DNA of 32,280 bases from Chara braunii (GCA_003427395.1 BFEA01000005.1:7104747-7137026), one strand, 5' to 3'. Positions 1 to 9,643 are shown, numbered from the stretch's first letter. A program made the numbers and translations. Notes: generated from the letters alone by a model not told the origin.

Positions 1-57
<57 letters not shown>
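1..57. repeat. (CA)n microsatellite
   Basis: An uninterrupted CA dinucleotide run starts at the first base of the window and ends at about 57, just before the end of an LTR. Its true length is unknown because it runs off the left edge. Confidence 0.97.
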
Positions 58-58
<1 letters not shown>

Positions 59-104
59 ATCTCCGCACGTGCCCCTTGCACGTGCGTCACATTGGTATCA
101 GAGC
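58..104 (+). mobile_element. LTR end and primer-binding site of an LTR retrotransposon
   Basis: TGGTATCAGAGC at 93-104 matches the primer-binding site complementary to the 3' end of plant initiator tRNA-Met, used by many Copia and Gypsy elements. It lies two bases after a CA (90-91) that would be the last dinucleotide of the 5' LTR. The CA microsatellite would then sit inside the LTR. I see no clear gag, protease, integrase or reverse transcriptase motif downstream, so the element is either non-autonomous or badly decayed. The opposite LTR is not in the window. The PBS is seen directly; the LTR boundary is inferred. Confidence 0.7.
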
Positions 105-1293
105 AGGAAGACCTCCAACCTGCTCCCTCCCACCCAACCCATATGCCACGTGGCCTCCCTACCATCTGCCACGTGTCCGTCCGTGCTGTATCTGCATGAC
201 TTGTGAAAACGTGCAGACCCCCAAGACAGCACCTTGGCTTGATGCCCCTCGGCTCCATCGACCCCTTCCATACGGTTCCCAACTTCCCAAGCTGACGTCA
301 ATTGGCGAGTCCGCCCTCCAGCAATTCTACCTCGAACGGGTGGCCATCCTCCGTCTTCATCGACAGCCTCCATCGAGGTCTCCAGCGTACCACGCCAGCG
401 TCTTCAGCGACTGCTTCATCATCTTGGACCAACAGCTTGCCAACCTCCGAGTCCTGCAGACGCCATCCCTGTCGAAGCCACCGTCGGCATACACACCTGG
501 CCAATCCAGAGCTGCGGGTGCATTCTTCTGTGTGAATGTACCTGGGCCTCCCTTCGACCAGGTGCATTCCAGCCACACTTCCCTCCACTCGACCTCCCGT
601 TCTCCGCTACCCCAATTTGATCTATCTACCCAATAGCGCCCTTATCCCCATCCCATCTCCCACCCCGACCTCTGCAACACTGATTCGCTATCCCAGCTTC
701 CGATCCCGCCACCTCCTGCCCTCTCTTTTGCCCGCCATTTCTTCATTCCCCCTCCTCCCTCCGCCTTCTCCCCGGAACTCCGTTCCCGCTTTACTCACTC
801 AAGCTTATCCCCTCATCGGGCACTTCCTCTGCAGCGCTCGTTCCCCCCCTTCAGACTCGTTTCCCTGGGGTGCTGCTCTGCCCCATGCTTGTCCCTAGTG
901 CGCTCCCTTCACCCGCGCCCGCAGCCCCTGCCCCCCTGCTTTCACCCTTCCCTGACGCCCAACCATCTTCCCCCACCCCGGCTCCAATCTCGAGCCCGTC
1001 TTCCCCCATCGCGATTTGGTTCTCCCCTCCATCCCCAGCGGTGCCCCGCTATCCCTCCCGAATTCGATCCCGCTATCTACCCCTCTCGGTCCCAACCCCG
1101 ACTCTCCCCTCCCAACTGGCTTCACCGATCCTGTTTCCTCTCTGCCAGCGCTCCATGTCCCGATCCCTTTCCCACCCCACTCATCGCTTCCACCCTCCTC
1201 CCGCTGGTCCGCGCCCCCTCTCTCGCCCTCCCGGCGCAGCTTTCTGCGCGAATGTGCACGCTGTCGGAGGGCGTGGTGTCCCGGCCCTCCGAT
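105..1293. other. C/T-rich internal region, no recognised gene
   Basis: This stretch follows the primer-binding site and would be the internal region of the LTR element. From about 600 to 1250 it is strongly pyrimidine-rich on the plus strand, which opens several overlapping proline- and serine-rich reading frames (76-636, 536-898, 870-1586). Their composition follows the base bias and they overlap in different frames, so I do not accept them as genes. The frame at 76-636 spans the primer-binding site and has a short stretch near residues 80-95 (QQFYLERVA) that looks less biased, but I cannot link it to gag. Confidence 0.5.
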
Positions 1294-1421
1294 GCGTACC
1301 GGACTCCAGCTCACTAACTTTTGCTGCGTACCGGACGCCTGCTTACGGACCTTCGCAGCATACCAGCTCCCTGCTCACAGATCTTCGTGGTGTACGAGCC
1401 TACCAGGTGCACTCTATTCAC
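1294..1421 (+). repeat. 32-bp tandem repeat, about four units
   Basis: Units begin at 1294, 1326, 1358 and 1390 with GCGTACC, GCGTACC, GCATACC and GTGTACG. The first three are each exactly 32 bp and share positions such as the CTG/CAGCTCAC and CTTCGCA-type ends. The fourth is more diverged and runs into CAACCTTGGTAGTG. This is a decayed minisatellite inside the C-rich region. Confidence 0.75.
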
Positions 1422-2067
1422 AACCTTGGTAGTGTACTAGGTTCGTCATGCGAATATCCTGTCCTTGGGCTGATCTGGCGGGCGCTCCCTTGGCAAAAGG
1501 TGTGGGTGCGCCACTGGACTTTCCATCGGTCCACGCAGGCTTGGCGCCCTGCTGTACAGCAGAGCATGACCAGCCTGTGGCCGTAATAGCTGCCGGGCTA
1601 GCCCAGGGACGCGAAGGTAGAGAGGGACTGGAGCGTTTTTTTCTACTACGCGCTGAGTTCCCTCTAACAGAGTTATGGGATAGATGCAAACACCGCTAAG
1701 CCTGGAAAAATGTGTAAATAAAAGAAAATAAAAAAAAAGAAAAAGAATGGTGAAAAACCGTAAAAAACGAAGCTCCGCTTTCATACCTGCATCTAAACCC
1801 AGACCAAGATATAAAAATATCAGATCGGATGAATTTTAACAGCCGCTGCGCAAGGGAATTTTTAAGTGTTGTATTCTCTCCCTTGTCATTGTCTTTATTA
1901 CTTTTATTATTATTATTATTATTATTTATTTCTTTTATTTAATTGTCCTTCTGTCATTTTCGCAGGGGAACGAATGGTCTGTTTTCAGATCAGTAATTGC
2001 GTATGTGCGGTCTAGACTGACCGGCCTCTTGTGTCTTAGTCCTCGTGAGTGTGAATGGCCAGGCCTC
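1422..2067. other. Unassigned sequence with an (ATT)n microsatellite
   Basis: I see no credible gene here. Short frames near 1448-1699 exist on both strands without recognisable motifs. From about 1700 the composition turns A/T-rich, with an A-rich stretch near 1710-1745 and an (ATT)n run at about 1904-1928. Confidence 0.5.
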
Positions 2068-2195
2068 TTTTTTTTTTTCTTTTTTTTTTTCTGAAAGGCC
2101 CTTGTGCAAGACGTCTATCCTGGTGGTGGTAAGAGAACCACCCGGATTGAGGCTTTGCCTAGTGGGCCGCCAGGCCTCGTGGTGAGGAGCTCCCA
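2068..2195 (-). mobile_element. SINE, copy 1 (minus strand)
   Basis: Read on the minus strand, the body (2195 down to 2091) starts with AGCTCCTCACCA, continues through CCTCAATCCGGGTGG and TTCTCTTACCACCACC, and ends in an A-tract with one G (2090 down to 2068). The same order of blocks is found in the copy at 4962-5131 (AGCTCCCCACCA, CTCAACCCTGG, TTCTCTAACCACCACC, poly-A). A dispersed short element with a shared body and a 3' A-tail is the hallmark of a SINE. The first block resembles a tRNA A box and CTCAAYCC could be a decayed B box, which suggests but does not prove a tRNA origin. Confidence 0.75.
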
Positions 2196-2201
2196 AAAAA
2201 G

Positions 2202-2449
2202 GAGTACCCGCAGCCTCGTTGGTAGCAGGCTTATTACCTCCTGCGGAAGGTCATAAGCCCCTTCCTTGCCATTGGATACGGGTACTCATCAGGGATGGCT
2301 CAGAGACCTCCTTTGAAGGGAGAAACGCAACTATTGGTATCCCGTTATGGGATCCTCGCGCCGCGTCCAGTCTTTACAGACTGAGTTAAAAAGACTATGG
2401 GCGCTGACTAGGGTGGGCGCCTGTTCAAGTAACTGTTGGGACTTGACAG
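2202..2449. ncRNA. Cluster of strong hairpins, possible structured RNA
   Basis: Several stems follow one another. An outer stem pairs GAGTACCCG (2202-2210) with CGGGTACTC (2279-2287), perfect over 9 bp. It encloses GGCTTATTACC (2228-2238) with GGTCATAAGCC (2249-2259), 10 of 11 matching. Then come ATCCC/GGGAT (2339-2353), CAGTCT-TTAC-AGACTG (2368-2383), GGCGC/GCGCC (2400-2421) and CTGTTCAAGT/ACTTGACAG (2421-2449). On the plus strand the last stem is followed by a T-rich run (2451-2473), as expected for a Pol III terminator. I cannot match it to a known RNA. It directly abuts the minus-strand SINE and could also be part of a longer composite element. Confidence 0.4.
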
Positions 2450-4159
2450 CTTTTCCTTTTTCTTTTTTTTTTGTTATGATATTATTTTAAATTTTTAATA
2501 AAGTTAAAAAAATATATTTATCCATTTAGATATGTTTAAAAAACATATTGTTTAGAACGCAGGGGTCGCGCTATGCAGCGATCCTATAAACAGAGAAGAT
2601 GGCGTGTTACTTGCAATTGGCCGCCGCGTTGCAATCTCGTGCAAGGAACATGAATGTGGACGAAGCACAGAAATCCAGATTGCAAAATCACACTGAAGTC
2701 CAAGTAGTCAAAGCACGAGCAGATAGCACAATGGAACCGAGTAACCATCCATTTGAGAATGATACAGAAGAATCGTGAGTCAATGTCCAAGCCCAATCGG
2801 GCAACACCAACAGCATAACCCAATGTAGCTCTCTCTCTTGAATGGCGCCAGGCGCCCTACCTACTCTACAGGCTATCACTACGACTACAGCATGGAAGCA
2901 ACCAGACAACTTGACTACCAGCGAGTGATGATGTCAACACCAATGCCGACCTCCTCTCCACCAGGTACATCTCTCTCTTCTCCATCACTCTCCTTTGTTA
3001 TCCCACACAGCGCCCTTCACCTCCGAAGAACCATCTTCGCCCTTCACCTCCTCTGCGCCCACAGGCAGCCCGGCTATGGCCGCCAGCGCCCTGCGCCCAG
3101 GCAGCGCTCTACCGCTTAGCGCTAGCCTGCCTCTACCTCAGCCTAGCGCAGCGCAGCACCTCGCAAACGCGCAGCGTGCCGGCATTGCTCGCAATGGCCA
3201 AGNTCCCTGCCNACTCGCCCTCCCTGCCTATATGCCAGTGTTGCGTGTGGGCGGCCTCCCTTGAGCCTGCGCCTGGGCCCCAGTACCTGTACCCAGGCCC
3301 AATGTGGTTGGGGCCCAGGAGATGCAGTTGCGCCTGTTTCATCGAGGCCTGCGGCCAGATTCAGATAGTGGACCGGTTTCCCATTGGCATTTTCGGCCTC
3401 TATCCCCAGCATGCATTGTCGGCCTCACGTTTATGTGCCCAGGGCCTAACCAACTCTGGGGCCCTGGGATTTCTGCATTTGCAGACCTCCGATACTCGGT
3501 GCACTCCAACCAACTGGCGTGCTGCAACTGTATGGACCCCACTTCGTGAAATGTTTGCACAGAGGGCTCTTGTTGATTTGCTGGCCCGCGTTCACTTAGG
3601 GCGGGCACGAGGCTTGCTGGGGGCCTTAGCCCAGAACATGTACATCATGGCAAGGCCCCTTCTTGAGGGCTCAATCCTCACACTCGCTATTGCAAATTGA
3701 AATAGCAGTGTACCAGAGGTACAGCTATTTGTGAGAGTGAGCAGCTATTGGTACTGAGCTTCGGCTATTTCTGGAAGGGTAGTGGCTATGGCGTGCATAA
3801 AAGGATTAAAGGGTTACTGGCCTGATTGTTGGAGGTTATTGACCCGCTGGTCATTGGTTTCTGGAAAAGGCCCCTGGATCACAACAATTCTGAACTTCGA
3901 TGGTGATGAAGCAAAGTTAAAAATTAATGTTGAAGGAGGGAGAAAGGCTGAAATGAGAGGGGATCAGAAACTGCGGGCGGCTGTCACAGAGGCAAAAGGC
4001 AGGGCGGAAAAAAGGCTTCGGCGGGATCACATTACCGCCCGACTTGAGATCACTATAGCCTACCACGAGACTGAGAGCTCAACGGTAACCACCGAGTAGG
4101 AGTAGAGAGGTATGGACCGAGACTCAGAAGCGGAGAGCGAGGAGAACGACACCATGACT
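2450..4159. other. Unassigned sequence, no recognised gene
   Basis: After a T-rich tract there is about 1.7 kb without a recognisable gene. The section 3000-3500 is GC-rich with recurring GGCCC/GGGCC words, and has ambiguous bases at 3203 and 3212. An open frame runs on the plus strand at 3176-3700 (174 codons, two of them containing N). It has no motif I know, and overlapping frames of similar length exist on both strands. From 3690 to 3780 the word AGCTATT or GGCTATT recurs at short intervals. Confidence 0.5.
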
Positions 4160-4440
4160 CAGACCTGGCACGGATTGGAGCAGTGGCAAAGGGACCGCCC
4201 TCCGGCAGAGCCTGTAGAAGACAGACCAAAAGCAAACTCCCGTCAACGGAGAGACTGAGCCAGGAGGTTGTTACACATGGTGGAGGGACCATCCGCTAGC
4301 GGAGTTTGTGGAGGACGGGCCGGAGGCCGGTTCATGCCAGCAGCAAGACTGAGGCCAGTACGCGAGAGAGCAGAGGGACCAAGACCGTTGGGCGGTTGCA
4401 GGACCAAGGGGGGGAAGTGGCAAGACGTATGAGCATGGGA
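4160..4440 (+). repeat. Degenerate tandem repeat of about 94 bp
   Basis: Segments beginning with GGGACC at 4191 and 4285 align over about 90 bp: a GCAGAGCCTGTAGAAGAC block against GCGGAGTTTGTGGAGGAC, and each ends in AGACTGAG(C)CAG. A third GGGACC at about 4374 begins a more diverged unit. A 49-codon frame starting at 4111 reads through the first unit and stops at its end. It is rich in charged residues and I do not recognise it. Confidence 0.5.
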
Positions 4441-4656
4441 ATGAGAGACATGCGCAAGAGGGAGAAGTCAGACAATTGCGGTATGCAGTGAGGGATGTTC
4501 CTGTTGACATTATCTTCTCCCACAAGTCATGGTATCGCGTGCGTTAGTGAGTAGTGCAGGTTGCAAAGCAGTGGAGTGTGTATCGAGAGATGTGTGTTGC
4601 ACAGTTCAAAGGAACGGTCTTCATTCTGCTACGTACAATGCTCGGACGGGCTAGGG

Positions 4657-4670
4657 AGGGTTTAGGGTTT
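4657..4670 (+). promoter_or_regulatory. Telobox-like sequence (two TTTAGGG-type units)
   Basis: AGGGTTTAGGGTTT contains two adjacent plant-type telomere units. Such teloboxes occur in promoters of translation-related plant genes and as interstitial telomere remnants. No gene is recognisable downstream, so a regulatory role here is only a possibility. Confidence 0.35.
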
Positions 4671-4961
4671 ACGTAAGTTATAAAAACAGGAAAAAGGGTT
4701 TGGAAAACCCGAACAGAAAGAAACCGACAGAGGCGATTATAAGATGTTCTGCAAACTGTCAACACATACAATTAGGGGGGCTGCTTAACAGGGCTAATAT
4801 CATCACCTAAGGGGGTGCTCCGACATGGGATGGGAGATTGCTGCAGCTCCAGGGAGAAAAAGGAAAGCCCCAGCTAGGGAATACAAAGGTTCACAGCCCT
4901 GTCAAACAAACATTTATCTCTGTGCCACACGATGTTCTAAGGGACGCTGGGCCCGATTCTC

Positions 4962-5086
4962 AGCAGGTGTAGCTCCCCACCAATAGATGGAGCAGCCCAA
5001 CGGGAAAACTCTCAACCCTGGCAGTTCTCTAACCACCACCGAGATAGTGCGTTTTCGATGGGCTTTTGTTGTAAGGAAAAAAAAAN

Positions 5087-5131
<45 letters not shown>
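4962..5131 (+). mobile_element. SINE, copy 2 with long poly-A tail
   Basis: The body starts near AGCAGGTGTAGCTCCCCACC (4962), passes through CTCAACCCTGGCAGTTCTC and ACCACCACCGAGATAG, and ends in a poly-A tract at 5077-5131 that contains one N (5086). The central block matches copy 1 closely (minus strand, 2068-2195), and the first 33 or so bases match the segment at 24607. The reading frame that runs through it ends in a lysine stretch from the A-tail and is not a gene. Confidence 0.8.
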
Positions 5132-5133
<2 letters not shown>

Positions 5134-5581
5134 CCTGGTCAGAGTGGGCGCGTTCGTCTGAAGTGGTACTTGAGAGATTGCTGCGCATGAACTGGTAGTT
5201 GATGCCAACTGCTCTGCCACCATACCCTTCAGTCAGAGAAGAGGACATGGTTGTGTGAGCACACTACGAGCCAGACCTTTTGAGGGACTTTTGAGAGAGA
5301 CATGTGAACAACAAAGATTATCTTCGTCGACTCTCTTACGTGGCATGAGTTACTTACTTCCACACGCGTCGCCTCCCTTACAGAGATATGGGAGCTTCAT
5401 CCCTATCGTGGAGTATGAATAGACAAACCCGCAAAACCAGCTAATTGTGATGTTTGAAGGTTCGCATAACCAGATGAGAGAGAGGGTTCTGTTCACAACT
5501 CATAGTGTGAGCAGTTCACATGCTCTCGTGATAAACGCTCCACGTCGTGTGTCAACTGTCAGGGGTTTCTAGCTAGTGTGA
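5132..5581. other. Unassigned sequence
   Basis: This stretch lies between the SINE tail and the 500-bp repeat array. I see no open frame of interest and no repeat structure in it. Confidence 0.5.
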
Positions 5582-6670
5582 GTGATTTCTACGAGAGATG
5601 TTCCCACTCTCCACCTTTGTCGAGGAGGGGGTACCGTGGGGTACTGCGGATTCCACAGAGACGAAGCGCCTAGCGCACACAAAACAGGTAAGGGCGCTGG
5701 ATCACGCCATGCCACAGGCGTGGCAAATGATGATCCCACATGCGCAAGTTTCCATCTCAGGTACGTGTCGCGAGAGAGTTCCATAGCCGCAGCTTTTTAT
5801 GTGCAGCTGCATTGGGCTGAGAAGCGGATGAACATGGTCATCACCACTGGAACTAGGCGAAGTAAGTTTTTCGGTGTTGAAGTGTGCGAGTGAATTCATC
5901 GGCGTGGAAATGATTTGCGTCTTTTTTTCAGGTGTTCTCAAGCAGGGAAGGAAGATAGGTAAATGTGTATGTGCGACATCACCCAGGGAGAGGAGAAGGG
6001 GAGAAAATAAGAAAAGCAACAAGTAGGAAGTCGAGTGGCCTGTGGCGCGATCTTCTACGTGTGAGTATTGTTGGGCTGCCTGTCGTAGTTGTCGTCACCC
6101 CTTTCCATCTACATCGACTCTCTGTCTTTGCCATCCTCCGCAGTTGTCTTCGCCAGAGGATGTTCGTGCCCAGCGCACACGCAACAGGCACAGGCGCTGG
6201 ATCACACTACGTCACAGGTTGACGTAGCAACTGAACCCATGGGTGGGGAAGGTGCAAGTAGCTATCTCAGGTAAGTGTCGCGACAAAAGTTCCATAGCTG
6301 CAAGGTGAGGAATATGGTCATCACCGCGGGAATGGGACGGGGTGAACTTTTAGGAGTTAGAAGTAGGTGGGAGAATGCGTCGTCGTGGAAATAGCTTGCG
6401 CAGCAGTTTCAAAGGAAGGATGATAGGTAAACGTGAAATCGCATATAGTTGGTGAAGGGAGGGACACGTGGTGGGAGCGCTGAACGATATCTTCCCCATT
6501 TGCGGCAGGAAGGAAGGGGGAGTTAAGCAAGGTGAATGAATCTGGACCCCTTTTATGGTCCAGATACATTAAGTTTTGCAAATATATAAGAGACATGCAA
6601 AAAAATACCAGATCACGCCACGTCATGAGTCGACATGGCTAGTGATTGGCAGAGAGGAAGGGGGGAGTGA
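5582..6670 (+). repeat. Two-unit tandem array, about 500 bp per unit
   Basis: Anchors recur in the same order at offsets of 480-510 bp: GCGCTGGATCAC at 5694 and 6194, then GTACGTGTCGCGA at 5761 against GTAAGTGTCGCGA at 6271, ATGGTCATCACC at 5834 and 6314, and GGCGTGGAAATGATTTGCG against GTCGTGGAAATAGCTTGCG near 5900 and 6384. Both units then carry a GGAAGG..GATAGGTAAA block (near 5946 and 6414). The second unit continues into a part (6440-6670) that is found again at 9695-10160, on the other side of the hAT-like element. Frames in the two units are short and not conserved, so this is probably non-coding. Confidence 0.75.
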
Positions 6671-6684
6671 AGCATTGTAAATGT

Positions 6685-6692
6685 ATCAGGAC
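6685..6692. repeat. Left target-site duplication of hAT-like element 1
   Basis: ATCAGGAC lies immediately left of the terminal inverted repeat at 6693. It matches ATCATGAC (9644-9651) on the far side at 7 of 8 positions. An 8-bp duplication is typical of the hAT superfamily. Confidence 0.6.
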
Positions 6693-6947
6693 CTAGGCTA
6701 CCAGAGTGGCCCGGGGTCACTTGCCCGGTTGGGCCAAAAAAAATAAAAAAAATAAAAATAAAAGAATTATTTTTAAATTTTAATTTTTATATTAAATTTG
6801 GTGAAGAATTTTTATTTATTTTTTTTTTTAAACGGGCCCAGTGCCCAAGGCTGATATTACCAATATTAAGATTGAGGCCGGGGTCCTCACAGTCTACCCG
6901 GAGTGACCGAACCGAACATGCTGAGAATCGGGTTCAGCGTCCCTCAT

Positions 6948-6965
6948 ATGATGATAATGATGATG

Positions 6966-6997
<32 letters not shown>

Positions 6998-7081
6998 GAT
7001 GATGATGAACTTCTGCTGATTCTATGTAAGGTGTAAGATAATGATACTAATGATGATGATGATGATGATAATGATGATGAT
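6948..7081. repeat. (ATG)n / (GAT)n microsatellites
   Basis: Two runs of the triplet ATG/GAT with occasional ATA interruptions (about 6948-7008 and 7046-7081) lie inside the hAT-like element. Confidence 0.9.
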
Positions 7082-7591
7082 TAGTATGTAAAAAATTTAG
7101 AAGACTATGCTATATCAGCAAATCTGGCCTCCTAATCCTAGAACAACTCCTAGCCCTTCCTGTACCAGGACATTACATCTCAGAGACAATGCCATCCTAA
7201 CCAACGTCAACCATAGCTGACCTGTTCTCGCTACCTAGACTATCCCTGGTCCCATAGGTTGTCCAGGCAGCCCCCCCGGTTCGCCACTGGATTGCTTTCC
7301 TCCCTCAGCAAATCCCCAGGTCTCTCTACAAGGTCTCACACTCCTACCATTTGCAGGTTACAGGGCAACTCCCCAGCTCTGGCCAGCGTCGTTCTGGCAT
7401 CGGCAAACCAGGGGCACAAAACAAAGCCACTCTGCAGATATCAGTCTAGATTCCACCATCTCTGAAATCCTATATCCGAACGAGGAAGAAGGTCAGATGC
7501 CGCCAAGAATTACAGCACACCAAAAAGCTTGATGTAACATGATTGAAGACTCTGAAATTCTGAAGCACCTGATACTACGTAGTACGTACGC

Positions 7592-8155
7592 TTGTCCTGG
7601 ATCTTTAAAGACAACCGTTTGTCTCCCAAACACGTACATACCACTAAAAGATTACCTTGGAAATCAATTGAAGAAATCTTCCCCCCCGACCTTCACCTTC
7701 CCCCCTGTCCCAGCGCTGCCTCCACCGAAGAGAATCGTCGTGCTTGCAGAGATTCTCCATTGGCCCCAGCTTGGGACAGACCCCCTCCCCCTCCTGTTCC
7801 TACAAAGGCATCCAATTCCCACCTAAAGTATGCCTCTGGCANAGATTCTCCATTGGCCCCAGCTTGGGACAGACCCCCTCCCCCTCCTGTTCCTACAAAG
7901 GCATCCAATTCCCACCTAAAGTATGCCTCTGGCAACCTCTACCCTAATCTGCCCCCGCTAGGGTATGATGCTACAATGTACTTCTACCCCAACCCCAGAA
8001 TAGGGCAATCCCCATATTTTGCCCCCACCCCCTTCAGAGCATTCACCGCCCACCTTATGAAGCCCCTGCAGAGTAGAGCTCTCCCCGTCAACACCCAACC
8101 GCCATCATCCGAAAGTAAATCATTAGAGCACGTTGGAGGAGAAAACAAAATTTAG
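7592..8155 (+). CDS. Hypothetical proline-rich open frame inside hAT-like element
   Basis: An open frame of 187 codons is rich in proline, with runs such as RPPPPPVPTKA. Residues from about 52 to 114 consist of a 31-residue segment present twice, because of the exact 93-bp duplication at 7747-7932. After it the protein has tyrosine-, proline- and asparagine-containing sequence (NLYPNLPPLGYDATMYFYPN) that is less biased. I recognise no domain. It could be a captured host exon, as in Pack-type elements, or a chance frame in C-rich DNA. The stop is followed by A/T-rich sequence. Confidence 0.25.
   Translation: MSWIFKDNRLSPKHVHTTKRLPWKSIEEIFPPDLHLPPCPSAASTEENRRACRDSPLAPAWDRPPPPPVPTKASNSHLKYASGXDSPLAPAWDRPPPPPVPTKASNSHLKYASGNLYPNLPPLGYDATMYFYPNPRIGQSPYFAPTPFRAFTAHLMKPLQSRALPVNTQPPSSESKSLEHVGGENKI
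7747..7932 (+). repeat. Exact 93-bp tandem duplication with N at the junction
   Basis: The segment from CAGAGATTCTCC (7747) to CCTCTGG (7839) is repeated at once from 7840 to 7932 with no visible change except an N at 7842, where the first copy has G. A perfect copy joined by a single ambiguous base is typical of two contig ends that overlap but were joined as a gap. Confidence 0.9.
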
Positions 8156-8619
8156 GACGGCATTTAGACCTCCATTTTTTGATGAAATAAGAAGTGAGAT
8201 TAGATTTGAATGCTATAAGAATTCCAAGAGAACATCAAAATGTCTGTAAGACTGTAACCATATTGAGGGAATCAAGGATTAGTTAAGACTTAATTTATTA
8301 TTAATTAATTACTTAAAATTTTTAGGTATATGGAAGGTAGAAATCCAGATTGGAGATTCAGAAATTCGAAATGTTGGAATTTAGGAATTCTAGGTAGTAA
8401 AAATACCAATTAGCTTAGTTGTAGGAGTTGAGAGTTACGATGATGCTCGAATATTCAGGAATATTATTTGGATATTTAATTAGGATATTATTTTAGTTGA
8501 AAGAATAGATTGGATATTAGAATGATGATATGTATGATGATTGGATGCTGATTAATTAGCTAAAAAGGATACTAATTAGAAGTAAGAATTAGGAGAATAG
8601 TACAGCCTATATTACTAAG

Positions 8620-8960
8620 TGGCCCATCCCTTTCCCCCCTAAATCCCAATCTCCCACCTCCTCACCTACTACCTTTCCCCTTCTCTCCCTCCCTTATCCC
8701 CACCTTCTTCCTACCCTGGCCCCTCCTACCCCATTCCCTCCTCCACTTCTACCCATTGTCGCCCCACTACACTCCTCGTCCTTGCTAGATGAGGCGGCGG
8801 AACAACCCTGAAGCGAAGCAAAGGAGAGAATAGAAAACGAGAAGAAGAGGGCAGAGGACTAATAAGGAGGAGGTGGGGAGGGAAGAATAAAGTGAAGAGG
8901 CAGCCGAGTAAAGAGAAGAGTCAGAAGGGGAAGGAGGAGGGAAGGACATGAAGAGGAAGA
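8620..8960. other. Pyrimidine block followed by purine block
   Basis: From about 8625 to 8780 the plus strand is almost all C and T, and from about 8800 to 8955 almost all A and G. No gene is visible. The arrangement could form intramolecular triplex or a loose foldback. Confidence 0.6.
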
Positions 8961-9003
8961 TGGATTAAAAATAGACGAACATCACCCACGACCGCCAAAT
9001 GCC

Positions 9004-9039
<36 letters not shown>

Positions 9040-9113
9040 CTAAGGAGGAGGGAAGGACACGAAGAGGAAGATGGATGAAAAATAACGAACATTACCCACG
9101 ACCGACAAATGCT

Positions 9114-9145
<32 letters not shown>

Positions 9146-9300
9146 AATGATGATGATGATGATGATGCCGATGCCGATGCTGATGTTGATTTTGATGTTG
9201 ATGCTGATGATGCTGGCAACAAGATCGGTAGCTGCTGTCATCCTTGCGCAGCGGCCATGCTCACCGGTGTCATGTGGAAGATGATGATGATGATGATGAA
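8931..9300 (+). repeat. Duplicated 111-bp unit ending in (ATG)n, with further ATG runs
   Basis: AAGGAGGAGGGAAGGACA occurs at 8931 and 9042, an offset of 111 bp. Both copies continue through GAAGAGGAAGATGGAT and ACCCACGACCG and end in an ATG microsatellite (9004-9040 and 9112-9203). A last short run lies at about 9279-9299. The methionine-rich open frame at 9075-9284 is the translation of these runs and not a gene. Confidence 0.85.
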
Positions 9301-9643
9301 ATTAATGAAAATGTAGCCTCTCCTCGTGCTTCAATAGCTGACTTGCTGTTCGATGTGCTCCTGAAGAAAACTCACAATCGCTCTTACTCGCCCCACAGCA
9401 TATACTCGTAGTGTCAGCCCTATAACTACGGAAGTGCGTTTATCACCTCCTCAGCCTGCGCCAAACATCACCAGTACTTGCTCTGCAGCGATGTGACCCT
9501 GAGGCAAAAGTTGTTCAGTTTATTTTCTGCATAACATAGTTTTTTCGGTTTTTTTTTTTTTTTTTTTTTTTGGTGCTGGGAACTTCCGTGGTCCTTGCAC
9601 GGACTGGCCACCCGGGACCCGGGCAGTGCGACTGGTAGCCTAG

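Larger units (their letters stand above)
6693..9643. mobile_element. hAT-like non-autonomous element, 2,951 bp
   Basis: The left end reads CTAGGCTACCAG (6693-6704) and the right end CTGGTAGCCTAG (9632-9643), a perfect 12-bp inverted repeat. It is flanked by an imperfect 8-bp duplication (ATCAGGAC / ATCATGAC). Just inside each end is a GC-rich segment with CCCGG/CCCGGG words and then a long A- or T-tract (6727 onwards; 9549-9571). The inside holds ATG-type microsatellites, a pyrimidine block followed by a purine block, a proline-rich open frame (7592-8155) and an A/T-rich section, but no transposase. The flanks belong to one repeat family (5582-6670 and 9695-10160), which supports insertion into a pre-existing array. 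A chance pairing of ends from two related MITEs is the main alternative. Confidence 0.6.

Noticed and set aside
1294-1421. CRISPR array because of the 32-bp period
   Set aside because: Units are contiguous and diverged, with no constant repeat alternating with unique spacers, and the rest of the window is eukaryotic.
870-1586. 238-codon proline-rich open frame
   Set aside because: It lies in strongly C/T-biased DNA and overlaps similar frames in other phases and on the minus strand. Composition alone explains the lack of stops, and no motif is present.
2270-2300. Hammerhead ribozyme core (CTGATGAG on the minus strand; also CTGATGAG at about 24694 on the plus strand)
   Set aside because: At neither site is there a stem II followed by GAAA and a matching stem III. 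The long stem at 2202-2287 is not followed by the needed core bases.
3176-3700. 174-codon open frame
   Set aside because: It contains two undetermined codons, overlaps frames of similar length on both strands, and has no motif; left as unassigned sequence.
4987-5190. Lysine-rich open frame
   Set aside because: It reads through the body and poly-A tail of a SINE.
9075-9284. Methionine-rich open frame
   Set aside because: It is the translation of an ATG microsatellite.
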